NCBI GenBank assembly: GCA_003439945.1
Contig: QVRM01002206.1
Span: 1 to 64,000 of the forward strand
DNA from: Dermanyssus gallinae
Lineage: Eukaryota > Arthropoda > Arachnida > Mesostigmata > Dermanyssidae
Reading direction: 5' to 3'
Length of the DNA: 64,000 bases
Below are positions 53,166-64,000 of this stretch, in pieces. Position 1 is the stretch's first letter; every line of letters starts with the position of its first letter. The position numbers and the translations under genes are program-made. The notes below the pieces were generated by a model that worked only from the letters and a program-made list of their open reading frames with translations, ran no database searches and was not told the origin of the DNA.

Positions 53166-53319
53166 CAGCTCCGAACATCGATTCCGAGACGGAAGATTAG
53201 CTGCGCCTTCCCGCCTGTTACCGGTACCGCCCCAACCTGGCAGCCTTCTATACAGGGATGGAATAGGTCGGGAAGGCCTGCCAGAGGGGCGGCGACCCCA
53301 GGCACTTTGCCGAAGCTCC

Positions 53320-54040
53320 AGAGTGTTACGTATGCGATGCGGATGGCCACTGAGCTAACAGCATGGCCTGTCCTTCATACCGAGGCATAATTGAGAATAT
53401 GCTGAGGACACGAAAAGATCAACAACAAGCCTGGCGCCCCCCTCGGCTCCTGACCTGGCGGCCAAAGAACCAGCCTCGTCGGGGCGTCAAATAGTCCCAA
53501 ACGGCCCACGGTGACCATGGGGCCAAGAATAAGCACAATAGCAACAACAAGAAAGGACCAGAGTAGGTACTAGGGCAAGAACAAGTAAAGTACAAGGCCT
53601 GATTGACCTGAGGAGCAATATCGGGAAAGCAGAATATACCCGAAGCACTTCACAATCAAGGCCAAGACAATTGGGTGACGGGAAGACATGAAGGTAGTGG
53701 TAAACAAAAGTCGACCAGGACCCCGGGCCCCGACGGGATCCCCCGAAAGACTACTTGCCAAGCGGTTCTCCAAATGTTGAGCGCCATAGCGTTTTCTGGG
53801 CGCTATGACTAAACTTTTTGAGAACATTATTGTCAACTGCTTTAATGAGGATACTGAGTTGAAGGACGCCTCCCCGACTCGTGAATTCGGGTTCCGCCGA
53901 GGCGTGTCGACGTACGAGAAAACACCGGGCTTCGTCCTTCTAATACAAATGGGTACGCGCAATGTTTTTAGGTCAACTAACTTGCAAGTTATCATGGAAG
54001 CATTAGAGCATAAATACGTCATGGTTTAGCGCTTAGCCAG
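53320..54040 (+). pseudogene. R1-like LINE fragment: zinc knuckle and RT finger region
   Basis: ECYVCDADGH, a stop, and ANSMACPSY (53329-53385) is a CX2CX4H-type knuckle. Then TRTPGPDGIPRK (53715-53750) is the RT finger block PGPDGIP, and TKLFENIIVNCF followed by ASPTREFGFRRGVST (53806-53910) is the next finger block with the F-G-F-R-x-G-x-S-T motif. The palm with its catalytic aspartates was not found. Frames change between blocks. Confidence 0.65.
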
Positions 54041-54699
54041 CGGTCTCCTGGAAGAGTAGAGGTTTCCTGGGCTCTGGAAGCACGCTGGAACTATCAAACG
54101 TGGACTCGCGGCACACAGTCATTTATGGGTCGCCAGAGAGGTGAAACCGGAGCCAAAAAGGAGACTGCTCGCTTTAGTAGCCAAGTCAGCAGCATCGTAC
54201 GTGGCTTTGTTTTCAGCGAATCTGAACTTAAGGGCGACCTGTAATAGATGGACCCACCTCAGTGAGTAATGGCCATCAGACTGACCTGCGCGTACTGAGC
54301 CACCTCACGGAGGCGCTTCTGGCACTAGCGTGAATGCTTCTGTGGGATCTCCTGGTCGGCTTCAGGAGCGAGAAGTACCCTAACAAGGCTCTGGTGTTCG
54401 ATAGGAATGCCACACTCAGCGCGTGGGCCAAGGAATGGACAACAGTACAGCCGGCGAAGCCACGGGCGGGAAGCTTATTCCTGATCTCCGCGCATGGTAC
54501 GACTGTCTGCAGAACTATCCAGTGACGTAACGCAGGTTTTGAGGAGGCGTGGTTAATGTCAGGCCTACATGCTCGAAATAAGCAGAGCTGCCACAGACAC
54601 GTATTTCGCAACCCTGTGAAACCGACGACGTCGACCGTACGGTGCGGTGAGGCACCGCGTTCCCCTGTGTCAGACCCCATTGTTCAACACATGCACATG
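54041..54699. other. Probable LINE-derived sequence, unassigned
   Basis: ATCNRWTHLSE near 54240-54272 resembles the GRWT block near the end of R1-type ORF2, but surrounding blocks are not recognisable. Open frames of up to 134 codons exist on both strands without motifs. Confidence 0.3.
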
Positions 54700-54877
54700 T
54701 TACGGGCGTACATCATGTGTATATAATCCTGAATCTGAGGTGTGGGAGAAATACGGGTAGTCGATTTAGATCGAGGGTTTAGTCGATTTGTCAGTCCCAT
54801 ACTTCGTTTCTGGCACCTGTAAGAACATCTTAGTCGTATATAGTCAGCGTTTCTAGGAATGTTGGGGCGTCGTTTAA
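54700..54877 (-). repeat. Inverted repeat, right copy
   Basis: Inverse of 53012-53165; carries about 20 extra bases around GATCGAGGGTTTAGTCGATT. Confidence 0.8.
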
Positions 54878-55501
54878 TTGGTCGTAGAACTCGACAATGA
54901 TGAGCTTAACCATCTTTTTTTTCAATGGAACAGAGGAGGCGGATTTATTTTAATTAGGAGTTACATATTTGTGTTATATCGATGTGGCTGCCGGGCATCA
55001 CTTCATTATTAACAAGAAAATTAATCATTTGATAAAGAGAGTACACATAACGGCGTATTCCGCCTTCAACGTTGGCTGGCGGAAGGGAAGTAGTCGTGTT
55101 GAATAAGTTTTCAAAACTCGAGAACTTGCGGTACTTAATTATTAGGCGTTCGCGTTAATTGCTTTAAATCAAAATCTCAGCTGTATGTGTGCATTCTTTC
55201 CGACTTGTCTATCTTAAAACCTCATTTATTTTGCAACCACGAGTCACACTTTTATCCAATTAATATAAAAATTATCCCCACTAACTGCACATTTTCTTAT
55301 AGGTTGCGTCATATGTTCATAATAAAAACACTTAAAGGTGTTGAAGTTTAAGTCTAAAAATCAGATATTGCAGTGTCAATTTAATATTTTGCCAATTTAA
55401 TACGCGATTTTTTTAATTCAGTTTCACTCCTAAACAACACGTTCTCGCCCTCTAATGCATTAAATAATATGATTTTTAAGCCGTATATACATGTGTGTAT
55501 G

Positions 55502-55539
<38 letters not shown>

Positions 55540-56809
55540 AGCAGTGTGCCACTATACGACTGCGCCACACAAAGATTGGTACGATCCACCAGGTTTCGGG
55601 CATATCCTACGCTGCTGATCTGTTTGTTGAGTCAGCTGCTGGTACGATATATACGAGATTCATTGTGTGTGTGTGTATATTGAAAGAGGATTGAAAAAGT
55701 AAAAACAAAACATAAGAAGCGGAGATAGTGAGAAGCGGCCGCAGTACCTGTCGTTAATATCGTCATCTGCCGACCACCCATCAGGGATAGATAAAGGAGG
55801 ATGCTGGCCACACACAGATATGCATACGGCCAAGTGCTGTATTGCAACCGACGGCATGCGTCTTCGCTGCGCTTCGGAGGACAACGTTTTTTACCTTTCC
55901 GTATACGGCCAACGGTGGATGATGGAGGTTTCTTTGCCCCCCTTCGCCCACCACCTCCCCTCTCTATACGTTGTGGAGTCAGTCGCGGTCAGTTGTTGCG
56001 TCGTCTAGGTAGGCATCGTTCTTGTCGCCGTTCTCCTAGCGTTCTCCTCGCTACCGTCGCCGTCTTGCGAGCTTGATGCTAGCATCCTGGCCCTCGTTCT
56101 CCTGAGCTCATCATGGCTGGCCAGACGCATGAGGTACGCCGCTGCGCCACGTAGCTAGATGCATCTCGTTCGTGATCATTTGTCAGCGACCGAATCAACA
56201 TGAACTTCATCATTACGGACTTAGCTAGCAGCAGCAGCAGCTTGACCGCCACCATCACTACCACCGCTGTCACCACCACCAACGCTAGTGTGTAGTCCAA
56301 GACCACGGCTCGACATGGCCTTCATTTGTTGGCTGACGACGTCTTCCTGCGTCGCCCAGACAGGACGCCCCCGTCAGGCATACAGACCTTCGCAGTACTT
56401 CGTAATGCTGTAGTGGGAAGGCCCCGCTTTTCGTTCACGAAACCACGAGTGGCGCGACCCGCACTCTTACTTAAGTTAATGAACGTAAATGAAAGTTAAT
56501 CTTCTTCTTAGTGGCTTGCCGATAGACTGACTTGGCCAGCGTGTGCGTCCGTGGGTGGCGTATGTAGACGCACTTATTGGTATATATTATGTGCATACAC
56601 TACGTTAGTTCTGCGCGTATACTAATGTACATAAATGTGAGTTTTGTACATGCACATGTGTATGTATTTGATGCTGAACAACTGAATTTATTATTTTGTT
56701 CAATTAGTGTGCCCAATAATGAAATAGAGCGCCGGTTGAATGCATACAAGTCCGATCTCTTGAATAGCTGGCAGAGACTTATCCGATGCCCGGCTTTGCT
56801 GTATGTTAA

Positions 56810-56890
<81 letters not shown>

Positions 56891-57246
56891 GTACATAAGT
56901 GCTTAATAAATAGTGATTCGTTAGATAGCAACAAACTGCTACCGTTGTTATTGCTGGCATTGATTCAAAAAACTAAAACAAACATTAAACCTAATAAAAG
57001 CAGAATGTGTTCGCTCACGTCAAGAAACGGACGAGAGCTGGAGCAGCCCTTTTAAACAGCACATTACATTTAGCGTGAGCCGCGGCTGTTTGACTCGGTT
57101 GAAGTGGGTTTAAGCTTTGTTTTAAGCGTGATCGTAAAGCTGGGTTGCAGTCAACTCCTATCAACTCGAAATGTGTTTTTTTTTCGTTAATGAGCGACAT
57201 CACGCACGTTGCCATTTCAAATTCTAAGAAGTACAATCACTATATA
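54878..57246. other. No gene recognised; (TA)n tracts
   Basis: (TA)n tracts lie at about 55507-55538 and 56811-56888, and a (GT)n run at about 55664-55677. The part at 55800-56300 is GC-richer, with AGC and ACC triplet runs near 56230-56282 and a 32-codon ATG frame at 56200. None of this gives a recognisable protein. Confidence 0.4.
56811..56888. repeat. (TA)n microsatellite, about 39 units
   Basis: An uninterrupted TA run of 78 bases. Confidence 0.98.
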
Positions 57247-57712
57247 CAGGGTATTTCAGGAATATATGAAGAACGATATATGGAATTGTATAGCTCGTTA
57301 AAGTAAATAATGTTTCCAATTGAACATGGTCTCTGAGAAGTCTCGTTTCAGAGTGAGAGTGAAATTACTACAATTTGTGACACTGGTGTTTTTGCCCGAC
57401 ATAGGAGCACAAAATGTGCAATTGCGAGGCAACCAGTCCTTGCGTTTTCTGAAGAATATGTAACGCCGGCCAGAAGATGCGACATGGTCGTTTAGAACAG
57501 AATTCGCAAAAATTACGTTATTTTATTAGCTTTCACACCAAATACCTCAAAATCATTACCCTACGACCACTCACAGCGCTCAAAACTAGGACATTTAGGA
57601 ATTTCGTGACGATCATTTTGGTACCAAACGTATGGCAATGCGAGCCGCGGTTGCGGAGTAATTAAAATTTTTCGGAGGGCATGTCGAAATTGAGTGCATG
57701 CATAAATTACTT
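57247..57712 (+). mobile_element. FB-A foldback element, complete left arm
   Basis: Begins CAGGGTATTTCAGGAATA after a TATATA and follows the FB-A arm in order: TTGTGACACTGGTGTTTTTG, TTAGAACAGAATTCGCAAAA, GGCAATGCGAGCCGCGGTTG and the loop start GTGCATGCATAAATTAC. The right arm is absent. Confidence 0.85.
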
Positions 57713-57850
57713 TGTCCCAGAAAGATTTGAAAAGTGATATATTGAATTGTAGAGCTCGTTAGAGCAAATGTTTTTCCAATGAAACATGGTCTTTAAAAAG
57801 TCTTGTTTCCGAGTGTAAATAATACTACTAAAATCCGTGACACTAGTATT
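57713..57850 (+). mobile_element. FB-A foldback element, second partial left arm in tandem
   Basis: Directly after the previous arm the sequence restarts as GTCCCAGAAAGATTTGAAAA and continues TTGTAGAGCTCGTTAGAGCA and AATGAAACATGGTCTTTAAA, the outer part of the FB-A left arm in the same orientation. It ends near GTGACACTAGTATTG. Confidence 0.75.
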
Positions 57851-58113
57851 GTCATATGATTAGTTGATGTCCCATTCCCCGCCCCCGATGTTGGATCTCC
57901 GCAGGTTCCAACAGGGGGGTTCTTTTGGCGCCATTTTTTTCGGCACCGCTTATGGTTAGCGTTGTACTATTCAGCTAGCTATTCTCTCGGCTGTCTGTCT
58001 CTTTGCGGTTAACCCAAGATTGTTAATGGTAATTAATATTTCTAAATGCAGAAATAATATTATATTTATATCATGTTACGACGATGAATGAATGATAACA
58101 TTGAATACATGAA

Positions 58114-58151
<38 letters not shown>

Positions 58152-58580
58152 AAATATAGTATACAATATTTAATATAACACATAATATAATATTTATAAA
58201 CGTAACTCTATGCAATTATGTTTACATATATACACAAACACGTTTAATCATGCATTCCTCTATTTTTCTTAAGCAGCACACGTCCCACTTGAGACATTCG
58301 TAGTTTTGTTTTTCCTAATTAACTGTATATGCAGTACAATTGGCAAAAACAGTTGTCGTCATATATGTTCCAATGCCGATATAATAATAACAATAATATT
58401 GGATATAACTGTATTCATGGCACTTAAAAAAATGTCACGCATTTTAGTACTGAATTGAAGAAGGAACACATTTATTTCTACAATACTCGCTATGCACACT
58501 CAGATGTATTTATTGGAACCGAGTTGGCATCATAAGCCGTGTTTTCGCCATCCAGTGTGACTATTCGAACGCAGGGATAA

Positions 58581-58643
<63 letters not shown>

Positions 58644-59703
58644 ACTGAGTCAAGGCTACCTAACTAGTTACCCACAATGACGCTCTACTGACAATGTTCG
58701 GCTAAAGCGGAGACAAAATTGTCAGGCCGTTTATACCCTCGTTTCGAGCCTCTCTATGTAAAATATACTGCGTCGTTAGCCGCGCACTTTCAGCGTAATT
58801 TGTCAAATTCTCTGCCAGAGTCTGGTGCTGCTCAGTGCACGTGATTTGAGCCCAGGTCTTTTTACATGGTCCGCTTGATCTCACAAAAAAAAAAAATTAT
58901 ATGACGCGCTGCGGTATACTATTCAATTACAGGGTGTATGGTAGAGTATTGTTGAAGTGTTTTCCCTTGGTGGCCTAGATCCTTCAAGGATCGTATGTCA
59001 TCGTTACGAGAGAGGGGTGAATGGTCGATTGGGCGAACTTCCCTACTAGACCCGGTCATGCACGTTCGCCGGCTCATGCGCGCGCCGGAGGGCCTGGACG
59101 CTCGACGACACATGTAATTGTCGTCGTCCGAATTCATTCGCACAGCTTTTGCTTCAGAACAGCAGCAGCCGCTGCGTAAAAATAGTTTCTGTTTGGGCTC
59201 ACAGGGCCAAAACTTCGAGCCGTGAGGGCAAACACGAAGCAGCGCGGGAGTTCTCATTGCTCCCCTTGTCAACGAGCTACACCTGGAAGAGAAGTGGCGG
59301 CAGCAGCAGAAGGAGCAGCCGCAAACGCACCTGTTCATACCCGGTCTGTTATTGTCTAATGCTGCTGCCAATGACGATGACGGTTTTTCATTTCTTCTTG
59401 TTTCAATTCGTCCCGTAGGTTGTAGCCCGCAGGTACGTCGTATTGAATGTGTACGTAGCACCATTCACTCGAACTCGAAGGAAGAGAGCGCGTCTCCACA
59501 ACAAGGAAACGCGGTTGCTCTATGCAAAGCGCTCTTGTCACACTCTCGCTGCAACTCGGCGGCAGTATATATGGGGATGAATGTATTATTCGCTGGACAT
59601 GTATGCCTAAACGAATACACATGTCACCGTGTTATATCGGGGGGTGGGGGGGGGGGGGCTTAAAGCGGCACTAAGCAAGCGGACATGTTAATATCTCCAG
59701 AGC
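57851..59703. other. No gene recognised; (TA)n tracts and a GC-rich patch
   Basis: (TA)n runs lie at about 58111-58135 (followed by poly-T) and 58580-58641. A GC-rich patch at 58960-59640 carries overlapping open frames on both strands, up to 181 codons on the minus strand (58919-59464), but the peptides are rich in Cys, Arg and Ser with no motif and the frames look incidental. A G-run lies at 59640-59659. Confidence 0.4.
58580..58641. repeat. (AT)n microsatellite, about 30 units
   Basis: Interrupted once by a C near 58590. Confidence 0.97.
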
Positions 59704-59858
59704 TTTCCCAACACTCGCTGTGGCCGCATTGTCGCTGACTCTTAGTAGCATGGTTTATTATTCATTCTCACTGATCAACAACTGGAATCGAACAGGCGAC
59801 ATCCTGGTTGATGACAACCATGACTAGCGCACTAGCCCTCTAGACCAGGCCGCCGCGT
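59704..59858 (-). mobile_element. SINE-C copy
   Basis: The minus strand starts CGCGGCGGCCTGGTCTAGAG at the A-box end, has GTCGCCTGTTCGATTCC as a good B box, then TGAGAATGAATAATAAACCA and the end CGGCCACAGCGAGTGTTGGG. A (TA)n tract adjoins its head at 59858-59884. Confidence 0.85.
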
Positions 59859-59885
59859 ATATATATATATATATATATATATATG

Positions 59886-60263
59886 CAGGGTCTCCTAGGA
59901 AGATTTCGAGCAAAATAAAAAAAATTGAGCTCTCTGAGGCAAATATTTTTTCCAACGAAGCATAGCCTCTGAGAAGTCTTGTTCCGGAGTGAGAAGGATA
60001 TTACTAAAATCCGTAGCACTGGTGTTGTTGCTCGACATAAGAGCACACAATATGCAATTGCAAGACAACCAGTTCTTCGCATCGCCTGAAGGTGTAAGTG
60101 TTGAGCGATGTAAGAGGCCGTAGGATTATGATTTTAAGATATTTGGTGTGAAAGCTAGTAAATAAACTTTTTGTTAAATGAATTTTTTAAAAACTCTCCT
60201 CTAAACGACCATGTAACATTTTCGGTTCTTATATCGCTCTCGAAATATTCCTGGGAGACTCTG
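59886..60263. mobile_element. FB-A foldback element, 378 bp deletion derivative with both ends
   Basis: Left end CAGGGTCTCCTAGGAAGATT and right end ATATTCCTGGGAGACTCTG are inverted partners. The left arm keeps about 200 bases (GAGAAGTCTTGTTCCGGAGT, GTAGCACTGGTGTTGTTGC); the right arm keeps about 160. The centre is lost. (TA)n lies on the left and TATATAT on the right. Confidence 0.85.
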
Positions 60264-61094
60264 TATATATGATTAGGCGTCAGACAAGGTTCATCCATAT
60301 CACAAAATGGAATTTGGTAGCACGACAACAACTAAAAAACACCCCCTGTATAGTGTAATGTTAGTCTAGCGCTAAGTTAAGTGGCCCCAGATGGTCGGTT
60401 GATGGCTTGCCCTTTCAAAGGGGGACGGTGAAGAAACTGAGAGTCCTATAGGGAAGGAGCCGAGGGAAAATGGGGCCTCCAAAAGAGATCAGAGAAAACA
60501 CCACAGGGAAACAGCGGGGGAGAGGAAAAACGGAAAATGAGAAAAACGCACAGGAAATGTCATCAGAAGGCACGACGGTTGCTTATGACCCGAAGGCTAC
60601 TGGACATTTGCAGGGATGAGTCTTAAAACCGCTATCTTGGCGCTCACGACAGCTAAGGGGACCGCTAGGCGCAAAAGCTTCCCATGGCAGCTTAGAAAGA
60701 GTGGTCGAGACGAGAAGCCGAGGGAGGTGGGAGTAGAAGGGGAGGTGCAGCCAGGCCCTCCCGTTCAGGACGGTGTATACACTGGCATTAACCCCCTATC
60801 TAGATGGATGTAAGTATACAGAAAAATAGGCGGAGCGATTGCTGAACGAAGGAGAATAGTAGAGACGCCTCTCCCACAGCTTCAAAGAAATGCCAAGTGT
60901 TGCCAAGCCTGGGAGAGTGGGGAGGATTCCGGATTTAGTGTATTTGCGAGTCCCACACTGTCCGTGATGTTTCCCGGCATTGTTCGACACTGTCGGCCAC
61001 AGTGGGGACATTTTGAATCGAACGATCACTGGTGCACACGGCTTGGCACCTGACATACTGAATCTTTACAGTTTTGCACAAGTTTACAAATGCT
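60264..61094. other. No gene recognised
   Basis: A 49-codon ATG frame begins at 60470 (MGPPKEIRENTTGKQRGRGK), polar and basic, and a 65-codon frame at 60616 follows in another frame. They may be LINE ORF1 debris, but no motif confirms it. Confidence 0.35.
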
Positions 61095-61305
61095 GTTCTC
61101 GCAAAGCCGGTATGTCGACCGGAAATAGCACGAGGAGCTCGCCAACTTGCGGCGTACAAATTTTCCCATTTTATGATAAATTTTCACACTCTCTACGCGA
61201 TGTTTCACTAGTTTACGCTCCGTTTGACAGCCCTACTCTGTTTACGAAGGGGCTAGGTCGCGGAGAGGGTAGAGCTGGGGGCCAAAAGCTCCTGAAAGAT
61301 ACTAG
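61095..61305 (+). repeat. Second copy of the LTR-like dispersed repeat
   Basis: GGTATGTCGACCGGAAATAG, GAGCTCGCCAACTTG and GGAGAGGGTAGAGCTGGG align in order and spacing with 45095-45295. The match fades after about 61305. Confidence 0.6.
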
Positions 61306-61423
61306 CTGATTATTTGAACAACATTTATTTGGTTGAGCGATAGGACCTTCGGCCATATCTAATGCATAGTACATAAGCAATTACAACATATTATCCTTTC
61401 TTCAAAAATCGTCTTTACAAAGA

Positions 61424-61510
61424 ACGGAAAAAAATGCACGTGACTGAGTTGGAATGGAAGTGGAAAAAATGCACGCAAGTAAATTGGAATGAAAGTGGAA
61501 AAGAATGCGT
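61424..61510. repeat. About 35 bp imperfect tandem repeat, 2.5 copies
   Basis: Units begin GGAAAAAAATGCACG, GGAAAAAATGCACGC and GGAAAAGAATGCGTCC and contain GAGTTGGAATGGAAGT or AAATTGGAATGAAAGT. Confidence 0.85.
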
Positions 61511-64000
61511 CCAAACGGTGCTCTTTTATTTTCTGTGAGCTTTTCCGATATGTCCTGTCGCGACGCGTCCCTCGGAGCTCTACTGGGAGCCTCGAGGCGG
61601 CACTTAGCAATCATCACCTGTTCACTAATCATAGATCCAAGCGTAGCATAGCCGAACACAAAGTCGTCATTGCTTTGTAGAGCAAAAAAGATGCTTTCGA
61701 ACATCGAAGAAGATTGAAAAAGGCAAGAACGAAATCACGAAGAAAAAGTGAAGAAGAAATTTCATTTATGCGCTTGAGGATTTTGTCAGCAATTGCGAAC
61801 GAAAGCGAGAAATTATGCTGATGTATCGATAAACACGCACCCAGAGATGTCGATGCAAGCCTCGCACGCATCAGGCATGTGGGTTGTTGTTCGGATCGAA
61901 CGGTTCCGATCAGACACGATCGACGAAACAAGACGAAGATCTTGATGGCATGAAACGAGAAGCGATTCTCCGGCCTTTCGGTTTGCGTCACGCCTGCGTT
62001 TAGCCGTATTGATAACCACAGGCCTGTAATCGATAGCGGAAACAGATGCAGGCCGTTTTGCAGGCGAATCCCGAACAGATCAGCCAAAACTCACTCACAA
62101 AATGCCTGATTGAACGCACTTACCCACTTACGTGTACGAGGAAGATAAATGAACTACAATGAAAACAACCAGGCAAGCAGGCGTGCGGAGAAACGGAATG
62201 CCAATGCCAAATAGATAATGTCGATCAGCCGACCACCAATAAATCTGTCTGGTCAAAAGAGAAAAAGCCGGTAAGGGCACATACGTTACTGGTTGGACGT
62301 TGCTTCTAACTGTAAGCCTAACGACACACAAATGTCGCATGAACATGCGCGCCTATATTTGTACATGGGTTTTTTTTCCAGCAACAAGACAACGGTAACC
62401 GCCAAGGACGTTATGCACTGTCCAAGAAAATCGAGATCGCAAATAAAAGCTGAATTGTGGGCTATATAGTGATAGGCAGCAATACAGCGCGCGAGAGAGA
62501 GAGAAAACAGTGTAAAAATAACATGTGTGTTTTTCTCGCGTAATGCATGTAGCCGTACCTGCTAGTTGTCTAGAAAAAGACAGACTTCCAGAAGCGCATC
62601 CAGAAGCCAGATCGAATGACGCGTTCTATTTGCGACCTAATCCACATTACTAAAACCGAATGTCGGCGGCAGAACATATGTCAAAGACAAAACACAACTA
62701 GGGGTTTACCGATGAAATTAATACGATAATGACCAGCTATATGTTATTGACTGTGCTATTGAGTGTACACGTCAGTTTTACCTTCTTGTTCATATTTTCA
62801 TTTGCCAGAGGCACTATATAAGCTCAACAAACTTGTACTCCCATATGTACTGAAAAAGTTGCAAGTTATTTATTCGCTCAAAAGTTCAAAAACCGGAACA
62901 AATTTTACCCTTTACTCGACAAGCTTATCCTTGGATTAATAAATTAGAATAAACACTTTTAGTGTATGACCAGTCAGATTTAAAAAAACGTGCTAAATAT
63001 GAGAAATTAATAGGAAACAACTCAGTGTAGTAAGGCAAAAGTTACGCATTATTTTTATCGTCGACACAAAAGCGAATCAATCCAGCTTGCACGCCTCGAT
63101 TCAATCTTTGTATTCACGTTATGGGGAAAGCTTGATATATATATATATATATATATGAAGGAAGATCGTCTCATACAGTTTTAATGTACTACATTTTAAA
63201 TCATGTACTCGTTTTGTTTGACTGTCATTTTCTTACCATATTTAAATGTGGAATTGCGCACCAGTTTGAAAGAGAAAACTTTACAAATGCACTAAAGAAG
63301 TGAGCAGAAGTAAAGAAAACAAGTGCGGTAATATGGATCCTGCGCTGCGTCTATGTACATTGCAATACGGCAAAATTATCGCAAAATAGTGATTCGTCTA
63401 TTGGAAAGGGTTCATATCAGTTTAAACTTAACAGTATTGTGTTGTCTGAACGTGTGCTATCCCTCTATGGAGTTTAGTCACCAGCTGCGGCTAGTAATTT
63501 AGTGCCCATAATCTTCATAATATAATTTAATATATATTGAGAGGGTAGACGCCGCTTAAGGTATTGCCCAGTTCTTAAGTCACTCATGATACTGGTAGAA
63601 CGACAGCAGTTAGTTACTTATTAACGATCGAAGTTTCCGACTGAACAACATAATACTTATAAGTTATCCTTATAAGTAATCGGTTGTCTAAGAAGATAAA
63701 TTAAATAAAATTTAATTAAAATTTGAACTAAGTTTACAGTAGATGCGATGAGATTCGGTACAAGCTGACGTATTAATATTTTGATTAGGCTTCATTGTTA
63801 TTAGTTTTTTTTTTGTCACTATCACCACGGCCTTTACTCAGATACCTGTGCCTTTATTGTTCAATAGACAGAGGTTGAAATTAGCCTAGCAGGTTATATG
63901 TCTAAACGGCCGTTCTTTGGAATTAAAAAATATTGGATAAGTGGATTGGCTTTGAGTTGCGTTTGTGGCAAGTCGTGCAGCTATAACATGTCGGACCCTT
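61511..64000. other. No gene recognised
   Basis: A 152-codon minus-strand open frame at 61629-62087 has no recognisable domain. A (TA)n run lies at about 63136-63157, and the last kilobase is AT-rich. The window ends in unassigned DNA. Confidence 0.4.

Noticed and set aside
58919..59464. 181-codon minus-strand open frame, the longest outside transposons
   Set aside because: The peptide is a Cys/Arg/Ser-rich mixture with no motif, and long overlapping frames occur on both strands of this GC-rich patch, which suggests chance.

Overview
This is eukaryotic, almost certainly animal, nuclear DNA: an AT-leaning, gene-poor stretch built of decayed transposable elements separated by long (TA)n microsatellites. 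The mix of a BEL/Pao LTR retrotransposon, several mariner elements, CR1/jockey-, R1-, RTE- and R2/R4-type LINEs and tRNA-derived SINEs is typical of arthropods. The species cannot be named from the sequence. There are no rRNA genes, CRISPR arrays or bacterial operons. The only plausible host coding exon is a short GC-rich terminal exon near 277-450, and it is not recognised.

Layout. 1-2.3 kb: trinucleotide-rich DNA with the putative exon. 2.3-6 kb: unassigned DNA with (TA)n tracts and a G-run cluster. 6-9.4 kb: a transposase remnant, three copies of a long foldback family (here FB-A, with one full 978 bp copy at 8282-9259), and a mariner C-terminal scrap. 10.6-17.1 kb: SINE copies and two decayed mariners. 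17.1-25.6 kb: an old CR1/jockey-like LINE on the minus strand, split by a young BEL/Pao element (17875-25008) with two 739 bp LTRs that differ at 2 sites. 28.9-31.1 kb: a second foldback family (FB-B) and an RTE-like reverse transcriptase fragment that contains a SINE. 33.9-35.2 kb: a nearly intact mariner with terminal inverted repeats and one frameshift. 36.4-40.8 kb: CR1/L2-type LINE debris, including PHD-finger and esterase ORF1 domains, endonuclease and RT, with SINEs inserted. 45-47.6 kb: an LTR-like repeat, a SINE, an FB-A core, and the 3' part of a LINE with a restriction-like endonuclease. 49.9-54.9 kb: R1-like LINE pieces and inverted repeats. 57.2-61.5 kb: more FB-A copies, a SINE and a second copy of the LTR-like repeat. 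The rest is unassigned.

The most striking observation is that the BEL element is flanked by a perfect 180 bp direct repeat of its target (17695-17874 = 25009-25188), abutting both LTR ends exactly. Integrase normally makes a 4-6 bp duplication. Other notable points are a five-unit 30-32 bp array in the LTR containing GAA-NN-TTC motifs, the repeated embedding of the foldback elements in (TA)n tracts, and a LINE carrying the CX3CX7HX4C plus KPD-X12-D signature away from rDNA.
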